Both the position numbers and the translations under genes were made by a program. Under the pieces are notes generated by a model that was given only the letters and a program-made list of their open reading frames with translations, was not told where the DNA came from and ran no database searches. Positions 12,901 through 24,327 of a stretch of 64,000 nucleotides of DNA are shown one piece after another. How positions within the stretch are numbered: position 1 is the first letter of the stretch; each line of letters starts with the position of its first letter. Source of the DNA: Cercis canadensis. Lineage: Eukaryota > Streptophyta > Magnoliopsida > Fabales > Fabaceae. The stretch lies in the NCBI GenBank assembly GCA_003255065.1, contig QAOA01008427.1, positions 145,050 to 209,049 of the forward strand, given 5' to 3'.

Positions 12901-15900
12901 CCACTGAAAAATTAGAGGCTTTTAGTTTCCAATTTGCTCTGATCATGAATTTCTTTATAATCATTAATGACTGCAATTATATTCTGTTTAAAAATCAAGC
13001 AAAAAGCATTATGGAGCAATTTGTTCTGTTACATACATTATTTGAAATTACAGAATTTAAGGACTCACCCATCCAAAATTAGCTTCAAGTGATGCACAAG
13101 AGAAGATATATGACCAGTGACCTGATGATAAAAGACAAAAAGATCAATGACAGTAGAAAAATCAGGACCAAACCATAAAAGAAAAGGTATCACATTGTCT
13201 AGCATAAACAAATTTAGAATTTGAAAGCTTACTATTAATAGAAGCAAAGTAACTAACCTGGACACGAGGAATCAATTTTGTCAAAGTATTAATTGCAGCA
13301 CGTCTTATGTCTACCGAAGCATCCACTTTAAACAAGCGTATAAGAGCAGGAAGAAGTAGATGCATATGTTCATCCAAGGTCCCTACATAACAAAAAGTAA
13401 AAAATTAATGTTTGTACAGATTTCTTTTTTATAACAAATTTTGCGAAGTAAATTAATCTGCTATTATCCGCAATAAACCCAAAGAATAAAACCAACTAAC
13501 TATTTTCATAATCTGATTTTTCACTATAAAATAAAATGGTCATTGATGAGATACACAAAGTCCTCGTTGGTTCATGCATTGTGCGACCACACTTGATAAA
13601 TTATATGGAATAGAAGTACAGACAAGATACTGGAGGAAAGAGTACTAACCACCAAACACTTCTAGAGTTTTGAGAATATCAAGAACATAGGTGTAATCAT
13701 TGCACCGTTCTGCATCACTCAGGACTTGAATACAACCCGGCAGAATAACAGGAAGATATGTTCTGAATTCATCATTTAGAGCCAAGCATAGTTGTTCCAC
13801 CAGGTGGAGAACCTGAGACAAAAAGTTATTTCAAGAAAATAAATGAATTATCATTTAAAAAAAAGATAATAAAATATCTTCCTTATTCTTCCGACAATGG
13901 AAAAGCAGCCACACTTACTGGATAGCCAAGTGTAGGATGAGAAGGAGCTGGAAGAGTAAAGGACGACCACAATTCTGATATTAGAGAAAGCAACTCTTGC
14001 AAATATTTTCGAATATGCTGTACAACCACATCAAACTTGAGGCATAAGCATTATAGCTGATAATGACCAAACAAAATTTGACATATTTTTAGGACATTAT
14101 AATGTACCTGGCGCACAATAGACACCAGAGTTCCAAGCTTCCATGTTATAACGTCCTTTAGATTATCTTCACACGTACGAACAGTATGGAAGAGATCAGG
14201 CAAAACCTACAAGAACAGAAATGCAAAAGCCATGGTACAATGAAGGAATATTAACTCTGCCACCCAAACTAGATTTTGATGTCAGAAAATAAATTCAAAC
14301 GGCATAGATCACTGAGGCATGGAAGGTAAAAAGTAGCAGCACCCATTACAAATATAAGGTTAAGAACTAACCTTTGGTAGGTATGGAACACAGCCAAGTC
14401 CCATTGTCTAGCCTCACAGACAAGAATTACAATTAATTAGCATTAAACATCATTAATATAATGAAGAACTGTAGTAAATATTTAAAGACATAATCTTAAT
14501 AAGAAAGACAACACTTGATTATCTTTCACCTGTGTCAGAAAATTTGCATCTAAATGAGGAATCAACACCAAGAAGTTCATTTTTACAGACATAACTAAAA
14601 GAGTTTGTTGGCGTGGAGCAAGGAATGATTTTGGTTGGGGTTACCCATTTTATAATGGAGAAAGCAGGAATTCTTCACAACAAGGATAAGTGTATCAATG
14701 AGAATAACAGATCTCTTCAAGAATCTGATTGCTTTTACATGCATCTTGTTGCAGTTTATAATTTCAGGGCTTCATCAGTATTTTGTTTTCCACTTATATT
14801 GTTCTAAGGAAGTCCTATTGCATGTGTCTTGTGCGTTACAGTTGCTCTTCCATCACAATTTTATTTAGAAACTTGTCGGGAGGCAGGAGGGATGTAAACT
14901 AAAAAGAACAAAAACAACACCTCATTCATACTTACGTACCTTGAATATGTACATGAGAGACCGAACCACTTTCAGGTGGTAACTAGCAAGTGATGGATCC
15001 CTCAATATACGCATGAGAGAATTAATTGCAACCTGAAATCATAACATAATAGAATTAAAATGGAAAACCATACATCAAAATATTACAAAGTGATGTTAAT
15101 ATTCTACCGTGGAGTAGTAGTCATCCGATGATGCAAAAGAAGGCCACAGGTCTGTGGGAAATTCATCCACAGATTGAATATGTTGACCTGACTCACCCGC
15201 AGGACGGGTAACTTCTCCATGAGGCCCTGGCAAGCTTTGTTGATTTCGTTTATGCACGTGAGGATCCAGAGCACCCATAATCCCAAGAACCTGGAAGAAC
15301 CCAAAAATAATGTAATTACAAGTTTATGCCGGAAGGAAAAATAATTGTTTACTCAATTCTTACTTTACCTTTAATACTTCACGTCTCGTGGACCACACCA
15401 ATTCACCATTCAGTAATTTTAACAGCAAGCCAAGTAACTGTGGATACTCATTGTATGGAGTTATAACATACCTGTCAAAATAGTACAACAAATTTGACCT
15501 TCATTATACAGTACAAGTTGAACCTATGATTTAAATATCTAATTCAAACATACCAAATAAAGATCCTCTCATAGTCCACAATTTGACAATCTTGAATATA
15601 GAATATCATACATCAATTCACCACTTTCAACATTTTACAATCAATGTAAAATATCCCAAAAATAATCGTAAAGATGCACAAAAATGTACTTTTTTTTGTA
15701 CATATACTGAAATATGTACATACCCAGTGCTTTGTACAACTTGACCTAGTGTAGCAACAGCTACTTCGCGTTTGGAGACAGCTGCTCCATCCAATAAAGC
15801 TTCAACTATTAAAGGCATAAGTTCAGGAATGTATTGCCTCATTGCAAAACCACCCTAAACAGAATCACAACCCAAATACCTAAGTTAATAAAATATGTAA

Positions 15901-18900
15901 AACCAAACAAACCAAACGAGAGAAATATACTTACAACTCTGGCAAGATCCCCCACAGTCACAAGAACTCCACTAATAATTCCAGTATTGGCATTGAGATC
16001 ATTAAGTCTCGCCACAAGTGCCTGATATAAACAGGAATTCACTAAGAAGGAATAAAATGAAATAAAACAAGAAATATATGTTTATTAAACCCCATAGCTA
16101 GTTAAACCTTATGGATTGGAGCAATATACGGAAGTATTAGCCGTTCACAATTCCTTATCAAACAACCAAGTAACTTTGCACTTTCTTCCTTGCATTTGCT
16201 ATCTGCACTGCTGACATAGCAAGAGGATCAATGCCCAATTCTACAAAGCCTCTTATAGAATTTTGAAAATACAAGCTCTTGATTCTACCAAAGCATCCCA
16301 TAACCATGAATTATTCCACACATATGCTCTATCTACCAATAAAATGAACGTTAAAAATTACCTCTGCTCCAAGTATGTTAACAACTGTATAAGATGGCGA
16401 CGAAGTGCTGGAAGAACATATGCAGGATTTTTTTCTGATAACCTTCCAGCCAAAGAAATTGCATACTCTCTAACATCAAAATCCTGCAACACTAAACTTT
16501 TTGATATTATGGCAAAAAAAACAAAAAACAGACTATTTAATATTAAAGGGATGTAAACAAGAAGTAGATCCAAGAATGGATTAAACAAAAATAAAATACT
16601 ACACAAGTGTACAGGAGCACTTATTTTTCTTTCATTTGATAGCAAATCATAACCATAACTCTATCAGGAAAAGGTGGCAGCAAATCATAACCAAAACTAA
16701 TCTCAACCCTCTAACAAGGAGTAAACACGTACTTGACAAACCCTACAAAAGACCCTTAAAGGTGTGTGCCACATTCTTCTGAATTCATAAGACATCTACT
16801 TCAGTATAACAGATAAAGGAAATTCTGAACATATCCAGCTCGCAGACTTGCAAGTAAAATAGAACAATCCTACACAACTACCAGAAGAAGAATCATTTAA
16901 TCAAGCTTAATTTTTTTTAAGACACAGACACACAGCCACACAAACACAACAGGAAAACAAAAGAAAGATACAAAGGTCATTGCATCAGACATCCTCTGAA
17001 TACAAGATGTGTTGTCCAAATAAGTAAAAGACCAAATGAAGCAGATGCCGTGTACATTCATTTCATTTCATTCCAGTTTTTCTTTCTTTTGGGTCTTTTT
17101 TTTCACAAGGGGAGGTGTAGGGGGGGAGCATTCTGCACCTACTAGTTGTACCTCATCATTCAAAGCAGCAAATACTGCACTCAAATTATCAGCCTGCACC
17201 AAATACTGGTCAAAACCTCTGTTTCCATGCAGAGAAGTAAAGATAGAATGGCGAACAGTAACATCAGCATCTGCAACAGCAGCAATCAGAAGCTTCTCCA
17301 CAAGCTGTAGAAAGTCAAGAATCAGTTAGCAACAAAAGTGCCAAATAACTGTGCCATGCCATCATTGCATAAGAGCAAGATCTGAACATATAATAAAAAG
17401 ATCCAAAGCCTGAGGACCGCAGTATGAAATAACTCACCTGCAACATAAAATTTAGTAAGAAGACACCTTCTGACAAAATTTTATCACAGATCATAACCAA
17501 CATCCCTTAATCCTTTAAAAGAATAGGGTTGAAAAAAGCAAATCAAAGATCTAAAAGAGGACCAGATAAGTAAATTTCACAGTTCACAGTGTTGTCAAAA
17601 GGGACTCAGGCGAGATCTAGGCACCAAGGTGAGGTGCTCTAGAGGCTGATCACCTTTTTGGTAGCCGGCAGCAAGGGACCAAAAAAGCCAGAAAACTAAA
17701 CAAAAAGTTGCTAGGTATGGATTTAAAGAAGATCAAATATGTTACTGAAGAAACAAAATGAAACAAAGACATGAAATATATTAAAATTAAAAGGTTATCA
17801 AGAATATATTCAAATTTTTTCTAGAGGTGTAACAATAAGCCAGTTCCATACTGTAGTCATAGATTTCTAGCATATATCACCACAACACACACAAACCTAC
17901 TGGTAATGAGAAACAAAACAAAGGAAAGCAGCTGGTTCTCAGATAAAGATGAGTAAACCATTAAGAAGAAATGTAGAGGCGAATTCTTTTAATCTGGAGA
18001 AACAAAGAAAACAGGGAAAAACTACTAATTATAAACAACAGAAAATATTTGTAAAAGCCAAACCTCCTCAACAAGGCGGCGTCGCTTCCCTCCAGCTCGA
18101 TTCAATCTGCTAGAACCAAAATGCGTACATGCTATACCAGAGAAAGAATTAGCAACTAATTTGCAGCAACACAGAGCAGCATCTCTTCGAGTGGCTCCAT
18201 CTTCATCATCCAAATATACCACAACAGATTCTCTAGCAAACTCAAGTAGGTCATGACCCTATATCATCATAGTGTAAAATGGAGTTATACTCTCTGGTCA
18301 TTTTCCAATGACTTCTTGCACATAAAAAAGAGGGGGTGACAAAGAAATATTTTAATAGTTAATTAGCAAATATCACTAGCACGCATTAGAGGAAATGTAG
18401 AAAAAGAACCTTGAAGTTAAAACGAGCAAGAGTCTGCAATGCAAGTTGGACAAGGGCAGAACCACTGAGCTCTGAGACTTGCTGTGCAGCATTCATCACA
18501 GTTCCTCTACCCATGCCTACTGCAGGCCTCCCCAGAGGATAGTGGGATTTAGAAAGAACCATAGATATGCAGTCAAGCAACCGCTCTTGAATGGTAGGCA
18601 GCAAAGATGGAATGCTGCAGTGGTAACAAATTACATAAAAAATCAAATTCCTTCTCAAACTAACCACAAAGAAGGTGGAAGAATTTGTTTTAAAACAACC
18701 CTGTACCTGCTACTTATATGCTCAAGGGTTTCCACAAGTACAGTTGAAAGACCAGCAGAAAACATAATATCAAGAAGACCACGAACATAAGGTTCCATAG
18801 CAGGCCCCATTGCTTTTGCAATACTCCCAACACAGGCTAAGGCCTCAAGTGAAGGTTTACTCCGCCGTGGAGCAATCTACAAACAAAAAGGTTTTAGCTG

Positions 18901-21900
18901 TCAGAAATTGTGCCCGTAAAATGTAGCAGAAGCAAATCAATCAAATCTGAAATCTACATAGAAAATGCAACGGGGATAAGAACATAAATTATGGCAGAAA
19001 ACCATTATCAGACAGCAATCACTGCAACATACCGCCTCACGTAAGTGAGTAGTTATTGTCGGCAAATAATGGATGAGTTCCCCATCCAATGCTCCTGCCA
19101 TCTCCCCAAGGGCAATGAACCCACTATCACGATCTTGAGGTATTTTCAGGACAGCAAGAATATGATTCATGCATATCTGCAAAAAGTTTCAACTTATGTA
19201 CTCAAGTAAATATTTGAAGTACTATGAACATCTCCATCGTAAATGATTTTCCTCCCATCTATGAAAACATAAGTAATAAGGCAAAGTCAACATACTGTTA
19301 AGTAGTTAGTAACAAAACGATCACGCAGGAAATGTGCAATCCGAGGTAGCAATGAAGTTATGCTCAAGCGAACAAGCCGGTCCCGGTGCTCCAGGTATCT
19401 GAGAACAATATCGGCAACTTCTCTATATCTTGACATCATAAACTCACCAGTATTCCTGCCCAAACATAATTATTTCATATAAATAAATTAAGATGTGTAT
19501 ATTTTGTATCTAATTATTTCATTATAGCAAACTATTGGAGGGTCAAAACTCATTATGTGGAGTTTACTTTTCTTAGGACAACGGCACCCAATAGAATTAA
19601 TATAAATGATTTGTTACAGATTTGTAGGCCTCACAAGGCTCTTTCTCCAAATGTTCGTGTTATGTGTTTTCACTTTTCAGAGATTGGAGACAAACAATCA
19701 CCTTTTTCTACATTGTGAGGTTTCTTGGCAACTTCAAAATTGTCTGTTTGATATTTTTGATGAGCAGTGGGTTTGTCCTGTCGGTTTGATCACGAGGTTT
19801 TGGAAAAAGAAAAGGAGTGAAAGGCTATTTTTGCTGGGTTGTGGTGCTAATGGCTGGAGCGTAATGCCAGGGCCTTTGATCTTTACCTTTACATCTTTTA
19901 GGGGGGTAGAGTAGGTTTCTTGTCTTCTTGTTGGGTGTCTGTAAATGGTTTCTTTACAGGGGTCTCCTTAATGGATTAGCAGAGGGATTGGAGAGCTGTT
20001 TTGAGCTGACGTATTTTTCTGTTGTTTCACTTGTGCTGTTGTTTTGTCTGTTCTAGGAAGACCTCTTGCCCTCCTTCTTTGAACTTTTCTTTTATGTAAA
20101 AATATTATTTCATAATAGCAAAAAATATCCAACCGTTGTACCAACCACCAGAAAGTGTAAAAGTGTTATTGTCAGCATAGACAAATGTTGAATTTTTCTG
20201 ATAACAGTATCAGTGCCAATGAGCACAATTTTAAAATCTCATCTTTTTCTCTTCTTTATTGTTTCTTGTGAAGTTTACGATGCTTTTTTAGTCCATTAAA
20301 GTAGACAATGTTAATATCACATATCAATTGGCACATCAAGAACACATTATACTTGGTTGATAATCGATCATTCCCATTCTAAATACCATATACGTGATGA
20401 CCAAATCATTATTGGCTGATGATAACCAAATTCAAAGAGGTTGTCTAAGGTTCTTCAAGAGAAGCCAGGCAACAATAGATCCAAGTAATACGGAAGCCTA
20501 GTATAAATGCATGTCTAAGTATAGAAGCATAAAATAATTGTCACTGAAAAGACAGAATTTGTCAAGAATATTAGTGTGGAAAAGGACACAGTTTCTACTT
20601 ATAAATGCAGATGTTGAAAATTCTATTAACCTCAAAAGCTCTCCAACTGCAAGCAGTGAGCCATGTATGCTGTGCACTGGGGCATTTTTAGCCAATCCAT
20701 CTTGTGTTGCCTCAAACATCCGATAGTACCTGCCAACAAAAAGAAATTACAGGACTTGATATCAACTAGAAACATATAATGCAAGAAATAGTTAAAGCAA
20801 GGAATGCATGCCATGAGATTGAAGGATTCAAAAAGTCAACAAAGATAAGGTATCTTAAAGAAAGCATCATTGTACTTACTATAGCCAAAACCCTTTAAGA
20901 GTCCTGCTCTATCCCTAGACACTAACTTCACCGATATCAATTTGGGTTTATATGAGCATATAAAAATCCACTTTCTGCCATAACTTGTAAAAGAAAATAT
21001 CAAATACATCAAATATATTCTGATAACTAGATAGCTCAGTCTGCATTCTCTTCTACCATCATAGACTATATATAAGACAAAGACAACCAAATGAAAGCAA
21101 TGCCAAAATTTGTGGCACTTATAACTGCTGATTAAGTAGGACGCCACACAGCATGTGAGGCACTCTTTGCTTTTCTGAGTGTAACAGAGTCTCTAACCAT
21201 CTATTCACACAAAGATTCGCACCATCATATAAACTGTTACTGGTTTACTCAGAAACAAAACTGGCAGGTTAGGCTTATATGACCATTGATTGAAGATATT
21301 TGTAAATCAACTGTGTCAAATAGAGATAGAAAATCTCAAAGGACATAGTCTATTTATTAGTCGCATTCCATCTCATTGGTTCAATGTATTTTTTAAGGCT
21401 ATAGCATCAATGCACTTGGATGCTCTTACTAATATTCAACCAATCTCCAAAGCAAACTCTTTAGTGCAAACAGAAATTTATTATACTTCATTTTTGCCAA
21501 CAATCCTTTCCATGTTAACAGAATTTGGTTGATTTCATATTTAGATTTAATGGAAAACATACTCTGCCAGCAAATATTAGAATCCAACTGGACCCTATCA
21601 TAAGTAAAGAGAAGCAATAAACTACTCAGCAAGCTGCTAAAGAACAAGGACATCAGCTGTCACCAAAGACAACATATTCTCCCCACAACAACATTGCTAT
21701 GGGATTTGTGCTAGATGTACATATTGACTATAATTTTATAGTGCTACACTCATAAAGTATGAACTAACCACTGGACACGCCAACGTGTCTCACGCTTTTC
21801 AATTACACGAAGGCAGGCGCGCAATGCCTCCACAGCCCGTTCACGAACTGGCAATGCTGGATCCCTCAACGCAACCCAGATAGCATCAACAAATTCAGGC

Positions 21901-22959
21901 ACATGAACATTAAATACAGTTGAAGCATTTTCAGCCATTTCCTGCAATGAGAAAAATCAAATTATACTGTATATTCTTGGGAATGGGGAGATTCTCAAGG
22001 TGAGAGAGAGCAGGAAAACATAGCCAGACTTTGTCATGAGGAGAACTTACTCATGAATAAATCAGGGGGGGGAAAAATATTTTCAGACACAAAACAGAAC
22101 CTCAAAAACCAATTACACAAATTTCTATGTGGTCTAGTTAATTGTGCAGCCAAATTCTTCTGTGCAACTGAAGGAAAAGTGGCACTTACTTTCAATATTA
22201 AGACAGCAGCAAATCTACGATACTCCACTCTATTCCCTCGAAGCCACTCCAGAGCAATTTTCACCTAAAGATTAGGGAAATCAGCAAATTCTGCTTAAAG
22301 AAAAGCATGTTTTATACCCAAAAAAAGAAATTGCACAAACCTGGCGTTCCACTTCATCTGCAGTCATTGCTCCACCTGCCCTGGCCAGGTGGCCCAGAAC
22401 CCTACTAGCATGGACTAAAATTTCAGGATCACGCTTCGTATCAAACACAGTCCGCATGTAACTGGAAAATTTAGAGACTTTAGAGGCATTCTCTCCAAGT
22501 GCCACATCTATCAACTCATCAATAGCTCTTAGAGCTCCCACATTCTCAGCAACATCATTACTTTCTAGAAGATTAGAAATTCGATCATACAACTGATCCA
22601 TAAAACGGGAAAATGCTTCACCGCTAAGGTCACGAGCTTCTTCCTCCAAATGTTTCTTCAAAGCCAGTGAAGCACCCTCCTGCACATATTGTGAAAGATT
22701 AACTCTCTTTCGTTCCATCATCAGAGTTCATCGACTACACTAAAAGAGAACTTTGTAACCACATAGTATTAGCTTTGCTTCAAGTATAACTACCATAATT
22801 TCTTAGACCAAATGGGAAAGTGAGGAAATTTGAAGGTACCTTGGGGTTACCACGAGTGCAGAGGTCAGCTAGGATCCGATTGAGAGCGTCGAAGCTTCCA
22901 CCGCCAGGCCCGACGGAGCCAGGGCCACAGTAACGGTGGGACTGCGACGTGGTAGCCAT
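1..22959 (-). CDS. TOR: Serine/threonine-protein kinase TOR (target of rapamycin), 5' part, exons 1-45
   Basis: TOR is the PI3K-related kinase of the TORC1 complex; it couples nutrients and auxin to translation and growth. I assembled 45 coding exons by hand, all with GT-AG borders and consistent phase, giving 1,999 codons without a stop. The start at 22959 gives [15 protein letters not shown], the usual plant TOR N terminus. Residues 1 to about 1280 are HEAT repeats, about 1280-1870 the FAT region (including [20 protein letters not shown]) and about 1905-1999 the FRB domain ([20 protein letters not shown]). Arabidopsis TOR is about 2,480 residues as I recall, so roughly 480 residues (end of FRB, kinase, FATC) lie beyond the left edge. 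The gene is AT-rich and intron-heavy and looks intact. Exon coordinates are in the three block entries. The region 1-1316 is intron. Confidence 0.97.
3122..3562. repeat. LINE 3'-end fragments in a TOR intron
   Basis: Positions 3455-3560 read on the plus strand as a LINE-like 3' end: GGAGGACTTCTTGCCCTCC, then a T-rich stretch, a TTTTATC signal and a long A tail interrupted by one N at 3547. The adjacent 3122-3240 resembles a second retroposed tail in the opposite orientation. The GGAGG..TCTTGCCCTCC motif recurs at 12310-12330 (minus) and 20055-20080 (plus). This supports dead copies of one L1-type family. No open reading frame survives. Confidence 0.5.
6806..7096 (-). mobile_element. TRIM (terminal-repeat retrotransposon in miniature), structurally whole
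   Basis: Two direct 71-bp terminal repeats (6806-6876 and 7026-7096) flank a 149-bp core inside a TOR intron. On the minus strand each repeat begins TG and ends CA. The first is followed directly by TGGTATCAGAGC, the initiator-Met-tRNA primer binding site used by plant LTR elements. The second is preceded by a G-rich polypurine-like tract. There is no coding capacity, which is normal for TRIMs. The two repeats differ at about 11 of 71 positions, so the insertion is old, probably several million years or more. I saw no convincing 5-bp target duplication. Confidence 0.85.
10420..11100. repeat. Unassigned repetitive block in a TOR intron, possibly LTR-derived
   Basis: This lies in the 9850-11357 intron. 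It differs in texture from the surrounding AT-rich intron: less A-rich, with an AATAAA-like signal region, a pyrimidine-rich tract near 10850 and a CTGG/CCAG-rich alternating tract at 10925-11085 of a kind common in plant repeats. I could not find matching ends or a coding remnant. The element type is a guess. Confidence 0.3.
12230..12480 (-). repeat. LINE 3'-end fragment, antisense to the plus strand, in a TOR intron
   Basis: Read on the minus strand, this ends with GGAGGATTTCTTGCCCTCC, then TTTGTACTC and a TTTTATCC run. It is the same 3'-end signature seen near 3455 (plus) and 20055 (plus). It is not coding and lies in the intron between TOR exons 24 and 25. Confidence 0.45.
12755..12776. 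repeat. (CT)n microsatellite
   Basis: A short CT dinucleotide run in the TOR intron 11768-13068. It has no other notable context. Confidence 0.9.
15724..22959 (-). other. TOR: TOR coding exons 1-15 (residues 1-757, N-terminal HEAT repeats)
   Basis: Exon coordinates in transcript order: 22840-22959, 22341-22679, 22190-22264, 21769-21941, 20631-20729, 19296-19455, 19033-19176, 18707-18876, 18410-18614, 18064-18258, 17152-17304, 16362-16483, 16108-16207, 15935-16021, 15724-15854. Each border is GT-AG on the minus strand and the phases add up. Exon 3 ends at LILK; reading on past its GTAAGT donor gives an open but intronic stretch that should not be annotated. Exons 1-2 encode the glycine-rich start followed by the conserved [18 protein letters not shown] segment. 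Confidence 0.93.
19560..20115 (+). mobile_element. LINE fragment (zf-RVT domain and 3' end) in a TOR intron
   Basis: The plus-strand frame from 19606 encodes [18 protein letters not shown] followed by [18 protein letters not shown]. This matches the C-x-rich, [10 protein letters not shown]-type zinc-binding (zf-RVT) segment found after reverse transcriptase in plant L1-type LINEs. Downstream, at 20055-20110, is the GGAAGACCTCTTGCCCTCC 3'-end signature. Only the 3' end is present; the reverse transcriptase is absent. It is a 5'-truncated dead copy and not a TOR exon. Confidence 0.75.
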
Positions 22960-23120
22960 TTGGCTAACCAGCCCTAAATTGCTAACTTGTCAGTGTATTC
23001 GAAAGATCTTCAGAACAATAGGAAGCACATTCAACGTGTACAATAATAGGCTACGAATGTGCCTAGAACGTCTAGTCTATTATTGTCTCTACTATTGTGG
23101 ACTCTGAATTTGAAGGACAT

Positions 23121-23469
23121 GGTTTAAGGTGCAGGAGTAACTAGCAAGACCCCCAACTACAAACCAACAAACAAGACGACGAGGGTCTTGGACTGGGATT
23201 GAGGGTCTGGGTCTCAAGGTTTTTCGTTTTTCCCCTTTTCCCTTTATTACACAACAATCACAGAGCTTTTTTTTTTTTTTTTTTTTTTTTTTTGTNGGTT
23301 TAAGGTGCAGGAGTAACTAGCAAGACCCCCAACTACAAACCAACAAACAAGACGACGAGGGTCTTGGACTGGGTTTGAGGGTCTGGGTCTCAAGGTTTTT
23401 CGTTTTTCCCCTTTTCCCTTTATTACACAACAATCACAGAGCTTTTTTTTTTTTTTTTTTTTTTTTTTG
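23121..23469. repeat. Near-identical ~174-bp direct repeat around a single N (unmerged contig ends)
   Basis: Positions 23121-23295 and 23297-23469 are the same sequence with one visible base difference. Each ends in a long T run, with one N at 23296. The N exactly at the junction suggests that two contig ends overlapping in this poly-T-containing stretch were placed end to end and not merged. Confidence 0.8.
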
Positions 23470-24253
23470 ATTAGTATAATTGGGAAGAAAAATAAGAAAC
23501 AATGAAATTTTTTGTTTCAACAATTTTTTTATTACTTGTGCGAAAAAAATTTATTCTGTTTTATTTGGTTTTTACATAGTGAAAGAACTTACCTGTCAAT
23601 AAGCCCTCTCCTTAAAATTTGTACTATACAGAAAAAAAAAAAAAAAATCTATCTATTTTTCTTTTGTTGAGTAGCAAATCTATGTCTATATTATACTATA
23701 AAGACATTTGTTGACAATTTCTTATCATTAGTTTTTGTTTAAACTGTTTTTTTTTTTTCATGATATGCCATTCTCGAACCATTATTTTCTTTTGTGTTAT
23801 GAAGATAAATCTTAAATGATTTATTTCCTAGTTGACTATAGTTTTTCCAAATAATGCGGTGACCAAATTCTACTAAAATGATTTTCCCTTTTTGCCATTC
23901 TTTTAAGTTAACTAAAGTTTTCTTTAGACTTTTAAATATTCATTACCGATGTTTCCTTTCCTTCTATGATCTCTTCAAATTCAATTACGAGACACACGAA
24001 ATAAAAGGAAACCATTCTTTTTCTCTTTTCTTGAAATGAAACTTTATTACTACTGAATACTAATAGTGTCTCATAAAAAAGAAAAAAAAAATACTAATTG
24101 CGATAACATTAATGGGCTTTAATATATACCCTTTCTTATTGTCAATAGTCAAATTTTAACTCATGAGCCCAGACCAACATGTTCTGATCCCTCTCAGTGA
24201 TCAGCCCAACCCAGCGCTAGTTCCTCGAGGAGCCTATTTCTTGTTATGCTTCA

Positions 24254-24259
24254 CACGTG
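24254..24259. promoter_or_regulatory. G-box (CACGTG)
   Basis: A palindromic CACGTG lies 69-74 bp upstream of the AspRS start codon. The G-box core is bound by plant bZIP and bHLH factors. Occupancy cannot be judged from sequence. Confidence 0.4.
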
Positions 24260-24327
24260 CTTCCTTGGCTCTGCATCGTTGAACCTCCACTCAAAGAAAC
24301 TAGTTCTCTCTCTCTCTCAATAGCAAC

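Larger units (their letters stand above)
8617..15471 (-). other. TOR: TOR coding exons 16-30 (residues 758-1350, HEAT to start of FAT)
   Basis: Exon coordinates in transcript order: 15369-15471, 15108-15290, 14940-15032, 14372-14407, 14108-14206, 13919-14017, 13650-13812, 13258-13382, 13069-13121, 11644-11767, 11358-11543, 9697-9849, 9462-9614, 8914-8985, 8617-8751. Exon 19 (14372-14407) is a 36-nt microexon coding [12 protein letters not shown]. The HEAT array ends near exon 28, and the FAT region begins around [18 protein letters not shown] in exon 29. The two longest introns here, 9850-11357 and 11768-13068, carry repeats. Confidence 0.93.
22960..24327. promoter_or_regulatory. Divergent intergenic region between TOR and AspRS
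   Basis: TOR (minus) and the AspRS gene (plus) point away from each other, and their start codons are 1,368 bp apart, so this region holds both 5' ends. It contains a G-box CACGTG at 24254-24259 and a CT-rich 5' leader at 24304-24318 ahead of the AspRS start. The central 23121-23469 is a near-identical duplication around an N, probably an assembly artefact, so the real spacing is probably about 175 bp shorter. No TATA box stands out. Confidence 0.6.

Noticed and set aside
17585-17700. Intronic segment resembling the common plant GTTGTCAAAAGG...CTCAGGCG repeat
   Set aside because: Suggestive of a known class of dispersed repeat, but the ends and inverted structure were not clear enough to annotate.
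22034-22189. Open frame continuing TOR exon 3 ([10 protein letters not shown]...) with no GT at its apparent end, suggesting a non-canonical donor
   Set aside because: A perfect GTAAGT donor follows LILK at 22188-22189. Splicing there joins directly to EMAENAST with the right phase, as in other plant TOR proteins. The extra frame is intron.
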